Source of the DNA: CAMBDR01 sp046597185 | Lineage (GTDB): Bacteria > Pseudomonadota > Gammaproteobacteria > Burkholderiales > Burkholderiaceae_D | NCBI GenBank assembly: GCA_046597185.1 | Contig: JBKJLF010000471.1 | Location: 1 to 10,786, forward strand | Direction: 5' to 3' | Length of the DNA stretch: 10,786 nucleotides | Part shown: positions 1 through 7,352 of the stretch, in pieces | Position numbering within the stretch: the first letter of the stretch is position 1 | How the letters are laid out: each line of letters begins with the position of its first letter | Translations under genes and position numbers: made by a program | The notes under the pieces: model-generated | The model's database searches: none | Seen by the model: only the letters and a program-made list of their open reading frames with translations | Told to the model about the DNA's origin: nothing

Positions 1-1
1 C

Positions 2-622
2 ATGAAAGTTAGTTTGGCCAGTACCACATTATTGTTAGCCGCAATTTGCACGGGCGCATCCGCCACCACGATAGAATTTGATCACCCCATTCCTGCCGGG
101 GTCGCCATCGATTACAACAACGTCGGCAGCGTGCTTTCGGCATTGCCTGGCATTCACTCTACCGCCCTGCAATACACGCCATCAGCCATTCCTCATACCG
201 GTCAGGCACTTTGGCTAAACGGGAGCAGCTCGGTTATTAACCAGGGGGTGGGGTTGTTCAATTTTTCGACCCTACAAAACGCCATCGCTATGGTCGGCAA
301 TGACTTTGGCGGTGCCAAACCGCAAGACAACGAGCGCGTCTTTTTAACCGTGTTTGATACGGCAAGCCATGTACTGGCGTCAAACTCGATACAAAACCCC
401 TACGCCCAACCCAATCTGCAACCCATCAGTCTGGCCGTTAGCGGCATTAAATACGCCACCTTCACCTATACCAATGCCGTAGGCGATTACTCGGTCGATA
501 ATGTTGTCGCCGTCCCGGAACCAGAAACCTGGGCGATGCTGGTAGCGGGTATCGGCTTACTGGCTGCCATGCGACGCAGCCGCAAAACCGCGCTCAAACC
601 TGGGCGCTGCTTGCCTGGGTAA
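2..622 (+). CDS. PEP-CTERM sorting domain protein
   Basis: A 206-residue secreted protein of unknown specific role. Residues 1-21 form a signal peptide (Lys near the N-terminus, hydrophobic core, likely cleavage after ASA). The C-terminus has the PEP-CTERM signature: VPEPETWAML at 171-180, a hydrophobic segment to about 190, then a basic RRSRK cluster (191-195). In known systems this tail is processed by exosortase, and the protein ends up at the cell surface or in exopolysaccharide. The middle (22-170) resembles no enzyme I can name and looks like a beta-rich extracellular domain. The ATG at base 2 is supported by the signal peptide; upstream sequence is outside the window. About 11 residues follow the basic cluster, unusually many, and their codons overlap the end of norD on the other strand. 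No exosortase gene is visible here. Confidence 0.85.
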   Translation: MKVSLASTTLLLAAICTGASATTIEFDHPIPAGVAIDYNNVGSVLSALPGIHSTALQYTPSAIPHTGQALWLNGSSSVINQGVGLFNFSTLQNAIAMVGNDFGGAKPQDNERVFLTVFDTASHVLASNSIQNPYAQPNLQPISLAVSGIKYATFTYTNAVGDYSVDNVVAVPEPETWAMLVAGIGLLAAMRRSRKTALKPGRCLPG

Positions 623-2462
623 GCTGGGCATACAACTTGGGCAGCACCTGTGGCAAGGCCGCCGCATCCTTGACCACGACAAACCCTTTGCTACCAAACA
701 GATGGGGCAGATAATCTTCGGCCTGTTCATCAATGGTGACGCAAAACGGCGTCAAGCCCCTTTGCCGCGCTTCCTGAATCGCGGCACGGGTGTCTTCGAT
801 GCCGTAACGCCCTTCGTATTGATCCAGATCATTGGGTTTGCCATCGGTGAGGATGAATAACACCCGACGCGCCGTTTTTTGCTTTTGCAACAGCGCCACC
901 CCATGCCGCAAGGCCGCGCCCATGCGGGTGTAATAGCCGGGTTTAATTGCGCTCAAGCGCCCACGTACCTGATCGTTGTAGCTTTCGTCAAAACCCTTGA
1001 GCAAGTGAAAGCGCACATGGTGCCGCCGCACTGAAGAAAAACCATACAGCGCGAAACGGTCTTTGGTGGCCGCCAGCGCTTCGCACAGCAGATATAAACT
1101 CTCACGGATGACATCAATCACCCGATCCGAATTATTCACCCATGCATCGGTAGACATCGAACAATCAGCCAGAATCAGGCAAGATAAATCACGCAACTGC
1201 TGGCGCTGATCCAGATACAGACCGGGGCTGGCAATCGAGATGCCGCTGTGCTTTTCGGCAGCAAAGCGCACGCAGGCGTCGATGTCGATATCACTGCCAC
1301 TCACTTGCGCGCGCAGGCGCTGGCGCTGCGGCATCAAGCTTTGAAATTGCTGACGCAAGCGCCTGGCACTCTGGCGCAATTTGGGCGGCAAACTTTGCGG
1401 CGGCGCATCCTTGGCCAACATCATTTGAATGCACACGTGCTGCTGCAGATAGCGCTGCTTTTTGTAATGCCACTCCGGGTATAAAATGCCGTCGGCCAGC
1501 ACCAGGTCATCATCTTGTTCCGAGGGCAAATCCAAATCAAAGCGCACCCGGCTGGCGGTGGTTTTGCCGTCATTGGCGACACTTAAAAAGTCCAGATCAT
1601 TCGCCGCTTTTTCGGCGTTGGGATTGTCATCTTCGTCCAGCGGACGATTCACCTTCACATATTCGGCCCAGGAAAACAGGCTTTCTGCCCGAAACAACAG
1701 CATGAAGGGGCTGGCATTGTCCGGCATGGGGGTGTTTTCTGCCTGGCGTTTGCGCGCTTGGCTATCTTTTTTTACATTGCTGCCCTCGGCTTGCTGCGGC
1801 GTGGCCTGGCTGGCAGGTCTTTTTACGCCATTGCCAAGTCCAGCATGCGGGTGTAACCATAACACCACGGGCACAACGGCGGTGCTCGCTACCGGGGTAG
1901 CCGCTACCTGCGACTCACTGACACTGCCCGGATCTAGCAAAGCTTGCCGAATCAGGCGCTCATTGGCGGCTTCGACCGCGTGTAAACGCTGCGGATCAGG
2001 CCGCAATGCCAGGCAGGCATCCACCAATTGCTGGTAACGAGCCTGAAAGTCAGGGAAGCTGTTCAGCAGCGCCAACGTGGCATTTTGATTGCGTTGCAGC
2101 CAGTGCGCCTCGGGCGTAACATCATGCGCCACCAGGGCGATCAGCCACAGATACAGTTCGCGATTCATGGCTGCATCGGGGTAATAATCCAGCGCCGCAG
2201 GCAGGTGCAAGGTGCTTTGATCGACCCAGGTGAGTTCGACCCGCTCGCCCGTTCCGGCAAGCCTTTGCAGCCAGTTGCGCCGCGCGCCGTGGGTGTAGGC
2301 GCTGCCCGATTGCAGGTGCAAGCCGGGGTCACCACCGAGCGCGCGAAAAAAGATGGTGGCAAAACTTTTGATCTGCGCCAATTCTACCCGCGCGGCGGGA
2401 AAGCCGGGGTAGGCTACGCGGGTGATTAATTTATCCCACAGGCCACCAATGTATTCTTCCAT
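594..2462 (-). CDS. norD: NorD, VWA-domain nitric oxide reductase activation protein
   Basis: A 622-residue cytoplasmic protein working with the AAA+ ATPase NorQ to mature the NorCB nitric oxide reductase, probably by helping insert the non-haem iron. The C-terminal third (about 425-615) is a von Willebrand A domain. Its MIDAS metal site is visible: DCSMS (DxSxS) at 433-437, a Thr at 512 in YYTRMGAA, and an Asp at 540 in ILTDGKPND. The N-terminal half is helical, and residues about 180-250 form a low-complexity linker. The open frame extends 40 codons further upstream, but the ATG at 2462 giving MEEYIGGLWD is preferred. It overlaps the upstream gene's stop codon by one base (TAATG), implying translational coupling, and MEEYIG is a typical NorD beginning. 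It is last in the cluster and converges on the PEP-CTERM gene with 29 bases of overlap. Confidence 0.93.
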   Translation of the reverse strand: MEEYIGGLWDKLITRVAYPGFPAARVELAQIKSFATIFFRALGGDPGLHLQSGSAYTHGARRNWLQRLAGTGERVELTWVDQSTLHLPAALDYYPDAAMNRELYLWLIALVAHDVTPEAHWLQRNQNATLALLNSFPDFQARYQQLVDACLALRPDPQRLHAVEAANERLIRQALLDPGSVSESQVAATPVASTAVVPVVLWLHPHAGLGNGVKRPASQATPQQAEGSNVKKDSQARKRQAENTPMPDNASPFMLLFRAESLFSWAEYVKVNRPLDEDDNPNAEKAANDLDFLSVANDGKTTASRVRFDLDLPSEQDDDLVLADGILYPEWHYKKQRYLQQHVCIQMMLAKDAPPQSLPPKLRQSARRLRQQFQSLMPQRQRLRAQVSGSDIDIDACVRFAAEKHSGISIASPGLYLDQRQQLRDLSCLILADCSMSTDAWVNNSDRVIDVIRESLYLLCEALAATKDRFALYGFSSVRRHHVRFHLLKGFDESYNDQVRGRLSAIKPGYYTRMGAALRHGVALLQKQKTARRVLFILTDGKPNDLDQYEGRYGIEDTRAAIQEARQRGLTPFCVTIDEQAEDYLPHLFGSKGFVVVKDAAALPQVLPKLYAQLTQASSAQV

Positions 2463-2929
2463 TATGGCTGCCCGGTTGGATTGGATTTTGCGCCGCCAAT
2501 GAGCGGATAGTAAAACAGCTTGCCCGCCAGCGCGCGGGTTAGCGCAAACACGCCGAACAGGATGAAGACCGAATGCATGCACAGCACATACAAAATCAAA
2601 ACAATCCAGGTGCCGGGCGTAGTGAAGCCGCCCAACAGCAAGATGCCGCTACTTACCAGCACCAGAAAAATCCCCGCGCAAATACTGGCGCGCATGGCTT
2701 GGCGCAGATGGCATTGCACCAGCGCACAAGGGCTGGCGCGGTGTTTGGAATAGAGCCACAACAAGCCTAAAAACGCAAAACCCGGCAACAACAAAATATT
2801 GAGCAAATACAGGGCCGCTGCCGTGGTCGCGAGTTGAACTGCTTCAGGGTCCAGGTCCATGTCCAGGCCCAAGCCCGGGTCAGGTTCAGGGGCAGCGTTC
2901 GAGTCGGGGTCCGGGCCCGCTGCGTTCAT
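2462..2929 (-). CDS. Small membrane protein of the nor cluster (DUF4870/Tic20-like)
   Basis: A 155-residue protein of unknown function, predicted to span the inner membrane about three times (roughly 33-60, 82-101 and 107-131). The first 29 residues are rich in Asp and Pro and look disordered. The pattern WLYSKH, then HLRQA at 74-78, ending in AGKLFYYPLIGG (135-146), recalls the DUF4870/Tic20-like family; this is pattern recognition, not a database match. The start ATG overlaps the norQ stop as ATGA, and its own stop overlaps the norD start as TAATG. It is therefore embedded in a coupled norQ-X-norD series. It is too small and lacks the features of NorE (cytochrome oxidase subunit III-like). 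A role in NorCB assembly or in anchoring NorQD at the membrane is inference from position. Confidence 0.75.
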   Translation of the reverse strand: MNAAGPDPDSNAAPEPDPGLGLDMDLDPEAVQLATTAAALYLLNILLLPGFAFLGLLWLYSKHRASPCALVQCHLRQAMRASICAGIFLVLVSSGILLLGGFTTPGTWIVLILYVLCMHSVFILFGVFALTRALAGKLFYYPLIGGAKSNPTGQP

Positions 2930-3810
2930 GGTGCGCCCGGGTTGGTAGATCGGGCGCTACGCCCATGATTGGGAAAGCTGAGCTTAATCACTTCCATCAG
3001 CGCGCTGACGGTGTCAAGATCATCGCTCAAGGGTTCCACCATGGCGGCGCTACACGCTTGCAGCGGTGGGCAACCCGCGCTGATCAGGCTGGCCGCATAA
3101 ACCAACAGCCGGGTGGAGGCGGCTTCTTCCAGATCATGCTGTTTCAGTTGACGAAAGCGGTTGGCAATCTCCACCAGACGTTTGGCCAAGGCTTGATCGA
3201 TCCCGGCTTCTTCGATTAAAATGGTTTGCTCAAGTTCTGGCGTGGGGTAATCAAATTGAATTGCCAGAAAGCGTTGGCGGGTGGATGGCTTCAGGTTTTT
3301 CAACAGATTTTGATAGCCGGGGTTATACGATACCACCAGCATGAATTCTGGCGGTGCGATCAATTCTTCGCCGGTACGTTCAATCGGCAAGATGCGGCGG
3401 TCGTCGGTCAGTGGGTGCAATACCACGGTGGTGTCTTTGCGCGCTTCGACAATTTCATCCAGATAGCAAATACCGCCTTGGCGCACTGCGCGCGTGAGCG
3501 GGCCGTCGGCCCAGATGGTTTGGCCGTCGCCAATCAAATGCCGCCCCACCAAATCGGCCGCGCTTAAATCATCATGGCAGGCCACGGTGATGAGTGGCCG
3601 CGCCAAACGCGCCGCCATATGCGCCACGAAGCGGGTTTTGCCGCAGCCAGTCGGGCCTTTAATCAATAAGGGCAGATGGCGCTGCCAGGCAAATTCAAAC
3701 AAACTGCATTCATTACCGATGGGCTGGTAATAAGGAACAGGTGGGATAGTGGCAACCCCGGCTGCATTGACCGCAGCGGCAAGAAAACTGGTTTGGCTTA
3801 AATCGTTCAT
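2926..3810 (-). CDS. norQ: NorQ, MoxR-type AAA+ ATPase for NO reductase maturation
   Basis: A 294-residue cytoplasmic ATPase of the MoxR/NorQ/CbbQ group. It is thought to form a ring that, with NorD, remodels NorB during metal insertion. Visible motifs are Walker A GPTGCGKT (52-59), Walker B ICYLDEI (114-120), sensor-1 region SYNPGYQ (161-167), and KPSTRQRF (174-181), which carries probable arginine-finger residues. Length is close to the roughly 260-295 residues usual for the family, with a slightly long N-terminus (1-30). The start at 3810 is preceded by GAGGA about eight bases upstream, a good ribosome binding site. It lies 115 bases downstream of norB, and that gap holds a 12-bp tandem repeat. 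Its stop overlaps the next gene by four bases (ATGA). Confidence 0.94.
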   Translation of the reverse strand: MNDLSQTSFLAAAVNAAGVATIPPVPYYQPIGNECSLFEFAWQRHLPLLIKGPTGCGKTRFVAHMAARLARPLITVACHDDLSAADLVGRHLIGDGQTIWADGPLTRAVRQGGICYLDEIVEARKDTTVVLHPLTDDRRILPIERTGEELIAPPEFMLVVSYNPGYQNLLKNLKPSTRQRFLAIQFDYPTPELEQTILIEEAGIDQALAKRLVEIANRFRQLKQHDLEEAASTRLLVYAASLISAGCPPLQACSAAMVEPLSDDLDTVSALMEVIKLSFPNHGRSARSTNPGAP

Positions 3811-3848
3811 CTCGGCTTTCCTCGGGTTGACTATTTTAATGACTTACC

Positions 3849-3920
3849 TGGCGCTTATTCTGGCGCTTATTCTGGCGCTTATTCTGGCACTTATTCTGAC
3901 ACTTATTCTGGCACTTATTT
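3849..3920. repeat. 12-bp tandem repeat, six copies, between norB and norQ
   Basis: Six consecutive 12-base units fill most of the 115-base norB-norQ gap. On the + strand, 3849-3884 are three identical copies of TGGCGCTTATTC. They are followed by TGGCACTTATTC, TGACACTTATTC and TGGCACTTATTT. The copies nearest norQ are identical and those near the norB stop have diverged, suggesting recent duplication from the norQ side. In the nor transcript each unit reads GAATAAGYGCCA. The plus-strand translation would be an Ala-Leu-Ile-Leu repeat, but I see no gene there. The array could affect transcript stability, pausing, or the ratio of norB to norQ expression; that is inference. Confidence 0.95.
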
Positions 3921-3925
3921 TGCAA

Positions 3926-5305
3926 CTACTTGGCTTCCACCACAGCCTCGCCCTTGATGAAGAAGCTGGCGATATACAAGCCCAAGCCAATCAGGAACAC
4001 GACCCCGGAAGCCAGACGCATCCAATAAAAAATATTCAATTGCTCTTGCGTGGCCATAAAGCTGAGTGGCGAAGTGGCCATGCGTTGCAGCCAGATTTGC
4101 AAAATACCCGCCGCCGTCAGGAACAAGGTAATAAACACCATCGATACCGTCATCAACCAAAACGACCACATCTCCACCACTTGCGCCTTATTGCTATTGG
4201 CCACGCGGCCACGCATCAAGGGCATGGTGTAACTGATCATGGTCAACACCACCATCGCGTAAGCCCCGTAGAAGGACATGTGAGCATGCGCTGCGGTAAT
4301 TTGCGTGCCGTGGGTGTAGTAATTAACCGGTGCCAGTGTATGTAAAAAGCCCCACACCCCTGCCCCCAGAAAAGCCATCACACCCGTGCCCAAAGCCCAC
4401 AACACTGCCGCCCGATTCGGGTGGTCGCGCCGCCGCCGATTGACCATGTTGAAAGCAAACACCGTCATCATGAAGAAAGGAATCGGTTCGAGCGCCGAGA
4501 ACACGCTACCCCACCATTGCCAGTAAGCCGGTGCACCTATCCAATAATAATGGTGACCAGTGCCAATAATGCCGGTAATTAAGGACATGGCAATAATCAC
4601 GTACAGCCATTTTTCAATCACTTCCCGATCCACCCCGGTTACCTTGATCAAGACAAAAGCCAGCATGGCGCCCAAAATCAATTCCCACACGCCTTCAACC
4701 CAAAGATGCACGGTCCACCACCAGAAATATTTATCTTTGACCAGATTGCTCGGGTTGTAAAAGGAGAACAGGAAAAATATCGCCAGACCCCATAAACCCA
4801 CCAGCATAACCAGGCTGATGGCAGTCTTGCGGCCGCGTAAAATGGTCATGGAAATATTGTACAAAAACACCAGCGCCACCACCACGATGCCAACTTTGGT
4901 TGGCAAGGGCTGCTCTAAAAATTCGCGCCCCATGGTTTCGAGTAAATCGTTGCCGGTCCACTTGGCCAGCGATGCATAAGGCACCGCCAGATAACCGACC
5001 ACGGTGAGCGCACCCGCCACCAAAAACACCCAGAACATCAGCATCGCCAATTTGGGGCTATGCAATTCGCGTTCGGATTCTTCAGGCACCAGGTAATAGG
5101 CGGCACCCATGAAGCCAAACAACAGCCACACGATCAAGAGGTTGGTATGCACCATCCGCGCGACGTTAAAAGGAATCAGCGGGAACAAAAAGTCGCCGAT
5201 GATGTATTGCAAGCCCATGATCAGGCCAAACAGAATTTGCCCCAGAAACAGACCAATTGCCGCGATAAAATAGGGCTTCGCGACCGCCTGTGACGAATAT
5301 TGCAT
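3926..5305 (-). CDS. norB: NorB, cytochrome b subunit of nitric oxide reductase (cNOR)
   Basis: A 459-residue integral membrane catalytic subunit that reduces 2 NO to N2O. It belongs to the haem-copper oxidase superfamily and has about 12 transmembrane helices. All expected metal ligands are present: His53 and His342 (low-spin haem b), His340 (haem b3), and His200, His251 and His252 (FeB), with Glu204 in HLWVEGVWEL. These match the Pseudomonas aeruginosa NorB positions (60, 349, 347, 207, 258, 259, 211) with a constant offset of seven. The short length and the adjacent norC mark it as the cytochrome-c-dependent cNOR rather than the fused quinol-dependent qNOR. The ATG at 5305 has GGAGA a few bases upstream. 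It lies 27 bases after norC, in one operon. Confidence 0.98.
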   Translation of the reverse strand: MQYSSQAVAKPYFIAAIGLFLGQILFGLIMGLQYIIGDFLFPLIPFNVARMVHTNLLIVWLLFGFMGAAYYLVPEESERELHSPKLAMLMFWVFLVAGALTVVGYLAVPYASLAKWTGNDLLETMGREFLEQPLPTKVGIVVVALVFLYNISMTILRGRKTAISLVMLVGLWGLAIFFLFSFYNPSNLVKDKYFWWWTVHLWVEGVWELILGAMLAFVLIKVTGVDREVIEKWLYVIIAMSLITGIIGTGHHYYWIGAPAYWQWWGSVFSALEPIPFFMMTVFAFNMVNRRRRDHPNRAAVLWALGTGVMAFLGAGVWGFLHTLAPVNYYTHGTQITAAHAHMSFYGAYAMVVLTMISYTMPLMRGRVANSNKAQVVEMWSFWLMTVSMVFITLFLTAAGILQIWLQRMATSPLSFMATQEQLNIFYWMRLASGVVFLIGLGLYIASFFIKGEAVVEAK

Positions 5306-5332
5306 GAGATTCTCCGCTAATGGTGATGGGGC

Positions 5333-5758
5333 TTAGCCTTCGATATTCGGTGGCCAGTTTTCGGTATTGATTTCTGAGGTGTATTTCAGAAATTCGACCA
5401 AATCATTGAGTTCCTTGTCGGTCAGATGAAAATTGGGCATTTGCCGCCGACCGGGTACACCAGTCGGTTGCGATTGAATCCATGCTTTGATAAAGTCCGG
5501 CCCGCGCCGCTTGTACACATTGCCTAACTCCGGTGCAAAATACGCCCCTTCGCCAAGTAGCGTGTGGCAGCCGATACAGTTACGGGTTTCCCATATTTTT
5601 TTACCGCGTGCGGTGGCCTCGCTTAAATGAGCGCTGTTGTCCCGTTTGGGCAAACCACTCATTGTGTCGAAGGTGAGCCCAAGAAAGAGTAAAAAGGAAA
5701 ATACCGAACCGCCATAGAAAATATTTCTGGCGGTGGACTTGGTGAACGATGCACTCAT
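5333..5758 (-). CDS. norC: NorC, membrane-anchored cytochrome c subunit of nitric oxide reductase
   Basis: A 141-residue subunit that passes electrons from soluble cytochrome c or cupredoxin to NorB. One uncleaved N-terminal transmembrane helix (about 12-30) anchors a periplasmic cytochrome c domain. Haem is bound at CIGCH (61-65), and Met107 in RRQMPNF is the likely distal ligand. The frame can be extended to a TTG at 5794, but the ATG at 5758 (MSASFTKSTA) is chosen because it gives the usual NorC length and topology. AAAGG about ten bases upstream is a modest ribosome binding site. It is the first gene of the norCBQ-X-D cluster, 111 bases downstream of a phosphoribosyltransferase-like gene. 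Confidence 0.96.
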   Translation of the reverse strand: MSASFTKSTARNIFYGGSVFSFLLFLGLTFDTMSGLPKRDNSAHLSEATARGKKIWETRNCIGCHTLLGEGAYFAPELGNVYKRRGPDFIKAWIQSQPTGVPGRRQMPNFHLTDKELNDLVEFLKYTSEINTENWPPNIEG

Positions 5759-5869
5759 AGTGAATAAGCCTTTGCGGTTAATGGTGCCAGCCAATATTGC
5801 CTGGCCGACGGGGGAGTGTTAGCCGCAGTCAACTAGTTCGAAAGGAGTAGGCACCCTATCCTGGCCGCA
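5759..5869 (-). promoter_or_regulatory. norC upstream region with a weak FNR/NNR-like site
   Basis: This 111-base gap is the only place for a dedicated nor promoter. At 5819-5832 the minus strand reads TTGACTGCGGCTAA, a partial match to the FNR/Dnr/NnrR consensus TTGAT-N4-ATCAA (about seven of ten). A CAATAT hexamer at 5794-5799 sits roughly where a -10 element would be expected if the site were centred near -41.5. I see no clear sigma-54/NorR arrangement. No terminator separates the upstream gene, so read-through is also possible. Confidence 0.25.
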
Positions 5870-6562
5870 TTAATTGAGGAGCGCTTCGTCGGCAAATTCC
5901 CGGATCTGGGCAAATTGTTGCGCATGATCAAGCAACTGTATCACTTCGCGGTCGCTGGTTTGGCCAAAATATTGATACCACAACCCGACGGCATAAAACC
6001 GCTCTGGCTGGATCAGGCAAATCAATTGGTCAACGCTGGGCCGCAGTTTGGCGACAGAATCGGGCGAACCCGCAGGCACGGCCACAATCAGGTGCGCCGC
6101 TTGTGCCGCACGCACGGTCTTCACCGCGACCGCCATGATGGAACCAGTGGCCAGACCATCATCGACCAAAATGACGGTACGCCCACGCAAATCAAGCGCC
6201 GCACGACCTTGGCGATACAAGCGTTCGCGCAGTTCGAGTTCTTGTAATTGCTTTGCCGCAAGCGCATTGACGGTTTCAGCAGCAATGCCACAGGCCTCTA
6301 TCACGGTCTCTTGCAGCACACTCAAACCGCCGCTGGCAATGGCACCAATGGCAAATCCTTCATGGCCGGGCGTGCCCAGCTTGCATACCGATAAAATATC
6401 CAACGGCAAATGCAAGGCTTGCGCGATTTCATACCCTATGGGCACGCCGCCGCGCGGCAAAGCCAGCACCACGGTATTTTTGTCCTTGGCATAGCGACGC
6501 AATTGCTGCGCCAATAATTGGCCTGCTTGGGTGCGATCCTGGAAACGGTTTGGCTCAGACAT
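5870..6562 (-). CDS. Phosphoribosyltransferase-fold protein (COG1926-like)
   Basis: A 230-residue soluble protein with a type I phosphoribosyltransferase fold. The PRPP-binding signature is VILVDDGLATG (130-140), preceded by PRGGVPIG (36-43) and by KLGTPGHEGFAIGAIASGG (61-79), typical of the 'predicted phosphoribosyltransferase' group COG1926. The substrate of this group is not established, so no nucleobase specificity is assigned. The ATG at 6562 has no convincing Shine-Dalgarno sequence. The gene lies just upstream of norC on the same strand with no clear terminator between them, so it may be co-transcribed with the nor genes. A role in NO or stress physiology would be inference from position only. 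Confidence 0.88.
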   Translation of the reverse strand: MSEPNRFQDRTQAGQLLAQQLRRYAKDKNTVVLALPRGGVPIGYEIAQALHLPLDILSVCKLGTPGHEGFAIGAIASGGLSVLQETVIEACGIAAETVNALAAKQLQELELRERLYRQGRAALDLRGRTVILVDDGLATGSIMAVAVKTVRAAQAAHLIVAVPAGSPDSVAKLRPSVDQLICLIQPERFYAVGLWYQYFGQTSDREVIQLLDHAQQFAQIREFADEALLN

Positions 6563-6564
6563 AG

Positions 6565-6663
6565 ATATTTATCAAAAAAGGATTCATACAGATGATAATA
6601 CATCAAAATCAAGAATATGCAAACCTGATTTAACATATAACCACTTTATTCGTTGATAAATAT
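6565..6663. repeat. 11-bp inverted repeats flanking an AT-rich stretch
   Basis: ATATTTATCAA at 6565-6575 and its exact complement TTGATAAATAT at 6653-6663 are separated by 77 bases. Sequence from about 6563 to 6715 is very AT-rich compared with its surroundings. The left copy touches the start codon of the phosphoribosyltransferase gene. Read on the minus strand, it forms TTGAT-AAAT-ATCTA (6562-6575), nine of ten bases of an FNR-type box. A second dyad, ATTTCA-T-TGAAAT, lies at 6693-6705. These may be operator sites or chance matches in AT-rich DNA. Confidence 0.45.
6595..6622 (-). promoter_or_regulatory. Candidate promoter of the phosphoribosyltransferase gene
   Basis: On the minus strand a -10-like TATTAT (6595-6600) lies 16 bases from TTGCAT (6617-6622), a weak -35. 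Transcription would start near 6588 and leave a 5' leader of about 26 bases. The -10 is good and the -35 poor, so activation by a regulator is possible. Confidence 0.35.
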
Positions 6664-6740
6664 ATTTTTTAATTAATTTTTTATTATTTTAAATTTCATT
6701 GAAATAATTTTTTCTCGGGCGCAATCTTAATGTGCCCCCC

Positions 6741-6775
6741 AAAAAAAACGGGCGCGTGGCAAAGCCGACGCGCCC
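6741..6775 (-). terminator. Intrinsic terminator after ohr
   Basis: Arms GGGCGCGT (6750-6757) and ACGCGCCC (6768-6775) form a perfect 8-bp GC-rich stem. Inside it GGC/GCC can pair again around an AAA loop. On the minus strand the stem is followed by one G and eight T residues (6741-6748). It lies about 30 bases past the ohr stop codon and separates the ohr unit from the phosphoribosyltransferase/nor block. Confidence 0.9.
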
Positions 6776-6803
6776 AAAATGGAGGGGAGACAGATTGAGG
6801 AAA

Positions 6804-7229
6804 TTACAGCAAGGTCAGTGTGACATCGATATTGCCGCGAGTGGCATTGGAGTAAGGGCAAACGCCATGGGCTTTGGCGATCAAGCCTTCTGCCACTTCA
6901 CGCTCCATGCCAGGCAAGGAAATTTTCAGTTCCACTTCGATGCCAAAGCCGGCAGGAATCGCACCAATACCCACATTGCCTTGCACCGACAAATCAGCAG
7001 GCAGCGCAATCTTGGCGCGCCCCGCCACCACTTTCATGGCACCGATAAAGCAAGCCGAATAGCCGGCGGCAAACAATTGTTCCGGGTTGCTACCTGCACC
7101 GCCAGCGCCGCCCAGTTCTTTGGGGGTCGAGAGGGCGATGTCGAGCACGCCATCCGATGATACGGCACGACCATCACGGCCGCCAGTGGCAGTAGCTTGG
7201 GCACGGTACAAAACTTTTTCTATCGACAT
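6804..7229 (-). CDS. ohr: Ohr, organic hydroperoxide resistance peroxidase (OsmC/Ohr family)
   Basis: A 141-residue cytoplasmic thiol peroxidase that reduces organic and fatty-acid hydroperoxides, typically using lipoylated proteins as reductant. The reactive Cys60 in AGYSACFIGAMK and resolving Cys124 in HGVCPYSNATRG are present. Arg18 and Glu50 (NPEQLF), which activate the peroxidatic cysteine, are also present. These positions agree with those described for P. aeruginosa Ohr. The length is typical, and the CPYSNATRG motif separates Ohr from OsmC proper. The ATG at 7229 is preceded by a strong AAGGAGA site (7236-7242). It lies 123 bases downstream of ohrR and is followed by an intrinsic terminator. 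Confidence 0.97.
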   Translation of the reverse strand: MSIEKVLYRAQATATGGRDGRAVSSDGVLDIALSTPKELGGAGGAGSNPEQLFAAGYSACFIGAMKVVAGRAKIALPADLSVQGNVGIGAIPAGFGIEVELKISLPGMEREVAEGLIAKAHGVCPYSNATRGNIDVTLTLL

Positions 7230-7295
7230 GGTATTTCTCCTTTAAGATTAAAACGATGGGTGCGACGAATGCCGCCAAAACAAATCAAACAATTA

Positions 7296-7318
7296 TTGCA
7301 CTATCAAATCGTACACTA
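7296..7318 (-). promoter_or_regulatory. Candidate OhrR operator upstream of ohr
   Basis: On the minus strand TAGTGTACGA (complement of 7309-7318) is followed eight bases later by TGCAA. The same arrangement, TAGTGTGCGA then TTGCAA, lies in the ohrR promoter at 7820-7840. TAGTG also recurs within this site as TAGTGCAATA, a partial direct repeat. A shared motif before ohrR and ohr is expected if both are bound by OhrR. I could not pick a convincing -10/-35 pair for ohr itself. Confidence 0.45.
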
Positions 7319-7352
7319 CTTAATTTACTACTTCATTCATTACTGCATCAAT

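Noticed and set aside
2840..2905. Degenerate 6-bp periodicity encoding the Asp/Pro-rich N-terminus of the norQ-norD membrane protein
   Set aside because: Units vary too much to call a tandem repeat; it is better described as low-complexity coding sequence.
3749..4345. A 198-codon open frame on the + strand with an Ala-Leu-Ile-Leu repeat
   Set aside because: It spans the norQ start, the 12-bp intergenic repeat and the antisense of norB. Its hydrophobic repeat is only the plus-strand translation of the tandem array, and there is no ribosome site or family motif.
5800..5867. Direct repeat CCTGGCCG (5800-5807 and 5860-5867) around the norC upstream region
   Set aside because: Eight bases of GC-rich sequence can recur by chance, and the copies do not resemble attachment or operator sites.
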